Positions 38,060-38,319 of a stretch of DNA of 38,319 bases are shown here, piece after piece (within the stretch, counting starts at the first letter, position 1; every line of letters starts with the position of its first letter). Source of the DNA: Glaciecola sp. HTCC2999 (lineage in GTDB: Bacteria; Pseudomonadota; Gammaproteobacteria; Enterobacterales; Alteromonadaceae); assembly GCA_949498985.1 (NCBI GenBank), contig CATECQ010000031.1:1-38319 (forward strand). The letters run 5' to 3'. A program made the position numbers and the translations under genes. A model generated the notes under the pieces. That model was not told the origin of the DNA, did not search any database, and saw nothing but the letters and a program-made list of their open reading frames with translations.

Positions 38060-38319
38060 ATGTCAATTGAAAAGGCGTTAGAACTCATTAAAGAAAGCGA
38101 AGCAAAATTTATCGACCTTCGTTTTACAGATACCAAAGGTAAAGAGCAACACGTCTCTATACCTACTCATCAAATTGATGATGATTTTTTCGAAGAAGGC
38201 AAAATGTTTGATGGGTCTTCTATTGCTGGATGGAAAGGTATTAACGAATCAGATATGGTGTTAATGCCAGATCCAACTACCGTTGTCATTGACCCATTTG
38301 CAGAAGAAACTCAAATTAA
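38060..38319 (+). CDS. glnA: Glutamine synthetase, type I, N-terminal part (cut by window edge)
   Basis: Makes glutamine from glutamate, ammonia and ATP, and with gltBD forms the GS-GOGAT cycle. The first 86 residues are present: [19 protein letters not shown], the conserved [20 protein letters not shown] and MPDPTT, all typical for GSI. The gene continues beyond 38319. GGAGA lies a few bases before the ATG at 38060. Control by NtrC and sigma-54 is indicated by the sites upstream. The adenylylation tyrosine is outside the window. Confidence 0.97.
   Translation, partial: MSIEKALELIKESEAKFIDLRFTDTKGKEQHVSIPTHQIDDDFFEEGKMFDGSSIAGWKGINESDMVLMPDPTTVVIDPFAEETQI

Overview
The window is AT-rich (roughly 40% GC by eye) and densely coded. 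It reads as ordinary chromosome of a marine gammaproteobacterium. Evidence for this is a full ArcB hybrid kinase, the zapE / yhcB(zapG)-degQ-degS block, mtnN-btuF, tyrS-mepM-anmK followed by erpA, and typA divergent from glnA behind an NtrC/sigma-54 promoter. A TonB-receptor remnant of the type common in Alteromonadales points to that order. Genus cannot be fixed from the sequence. No phage, insertion sequence, CRISPR array, tRNA or rRNA gene is visible.

Layout. 1-258: 5' two-thirds of RNase P RNA (minus strand, cut by the window edge), downstream of a periplasmic M16 protease (299-3037) and a YebC/YeeN-family protein (3187-3909). 3983-8919: zapE (minus) divergent from yhcB/zapG, degQ, degS and a type 1 IPP isomerase, a division and envelope-stress block. 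8963-11317: arcB (minus). 11318-11985: a 668-bp non-coding stretch that includes a terminator-like hairpin and a second hairpin upstream of gltB. 11986-17881: gltBD with a clear terminator. 17980-20070: mtnN, btuF, a DUF2721 membrane protein. 20067-23410: divergent glpK and glpD around an inverted repeat. 23452-28984: tyrS (minus), then mepM-anmK-2-hydroxyacid dehydrogenase and an unknown secreted protein. 29020-30151: erpA and an uncharacterised membrane coiled-coil protein (minus). 30220-33669: an unusual ClC protein, a HemJ-like protein and an unusual NRAMP-like transporter. 33672-34808: PatB/MalY-type C-S lyase (minus). 34959-35474: a DUF2185-like protein and a 56-residue membrane protein whose stop codon lies in a terminator loop. 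35507-37345: typA (minus). 37473-37762: truncated TonB-receptor 3' end with its terminator. 37863-end: NtrC site, sigma-54 promoter and the start of glnA.

Functional threads. Nitrogen assimilation is represented twice (gltBD and glnA), and the glnA control region is almost textbook. Envelope maintenance is represented by DegQ, DegS, MepM, AnmK and the M16 protease. Redox and iron-sulfur functions appear as ArcB, ErpA and GltBD.

No wholly new multi-gene system is evident. The points most worth a second look are residue changes in recognisable families (ArcB without its second redox cysteine, ClC and NRAMP with altered ion-binding motifs), the hairpin-rich gltB leader, the small membrane gene ending inside a terminator, and the TonB-receptor scar beside the glnA promoter.
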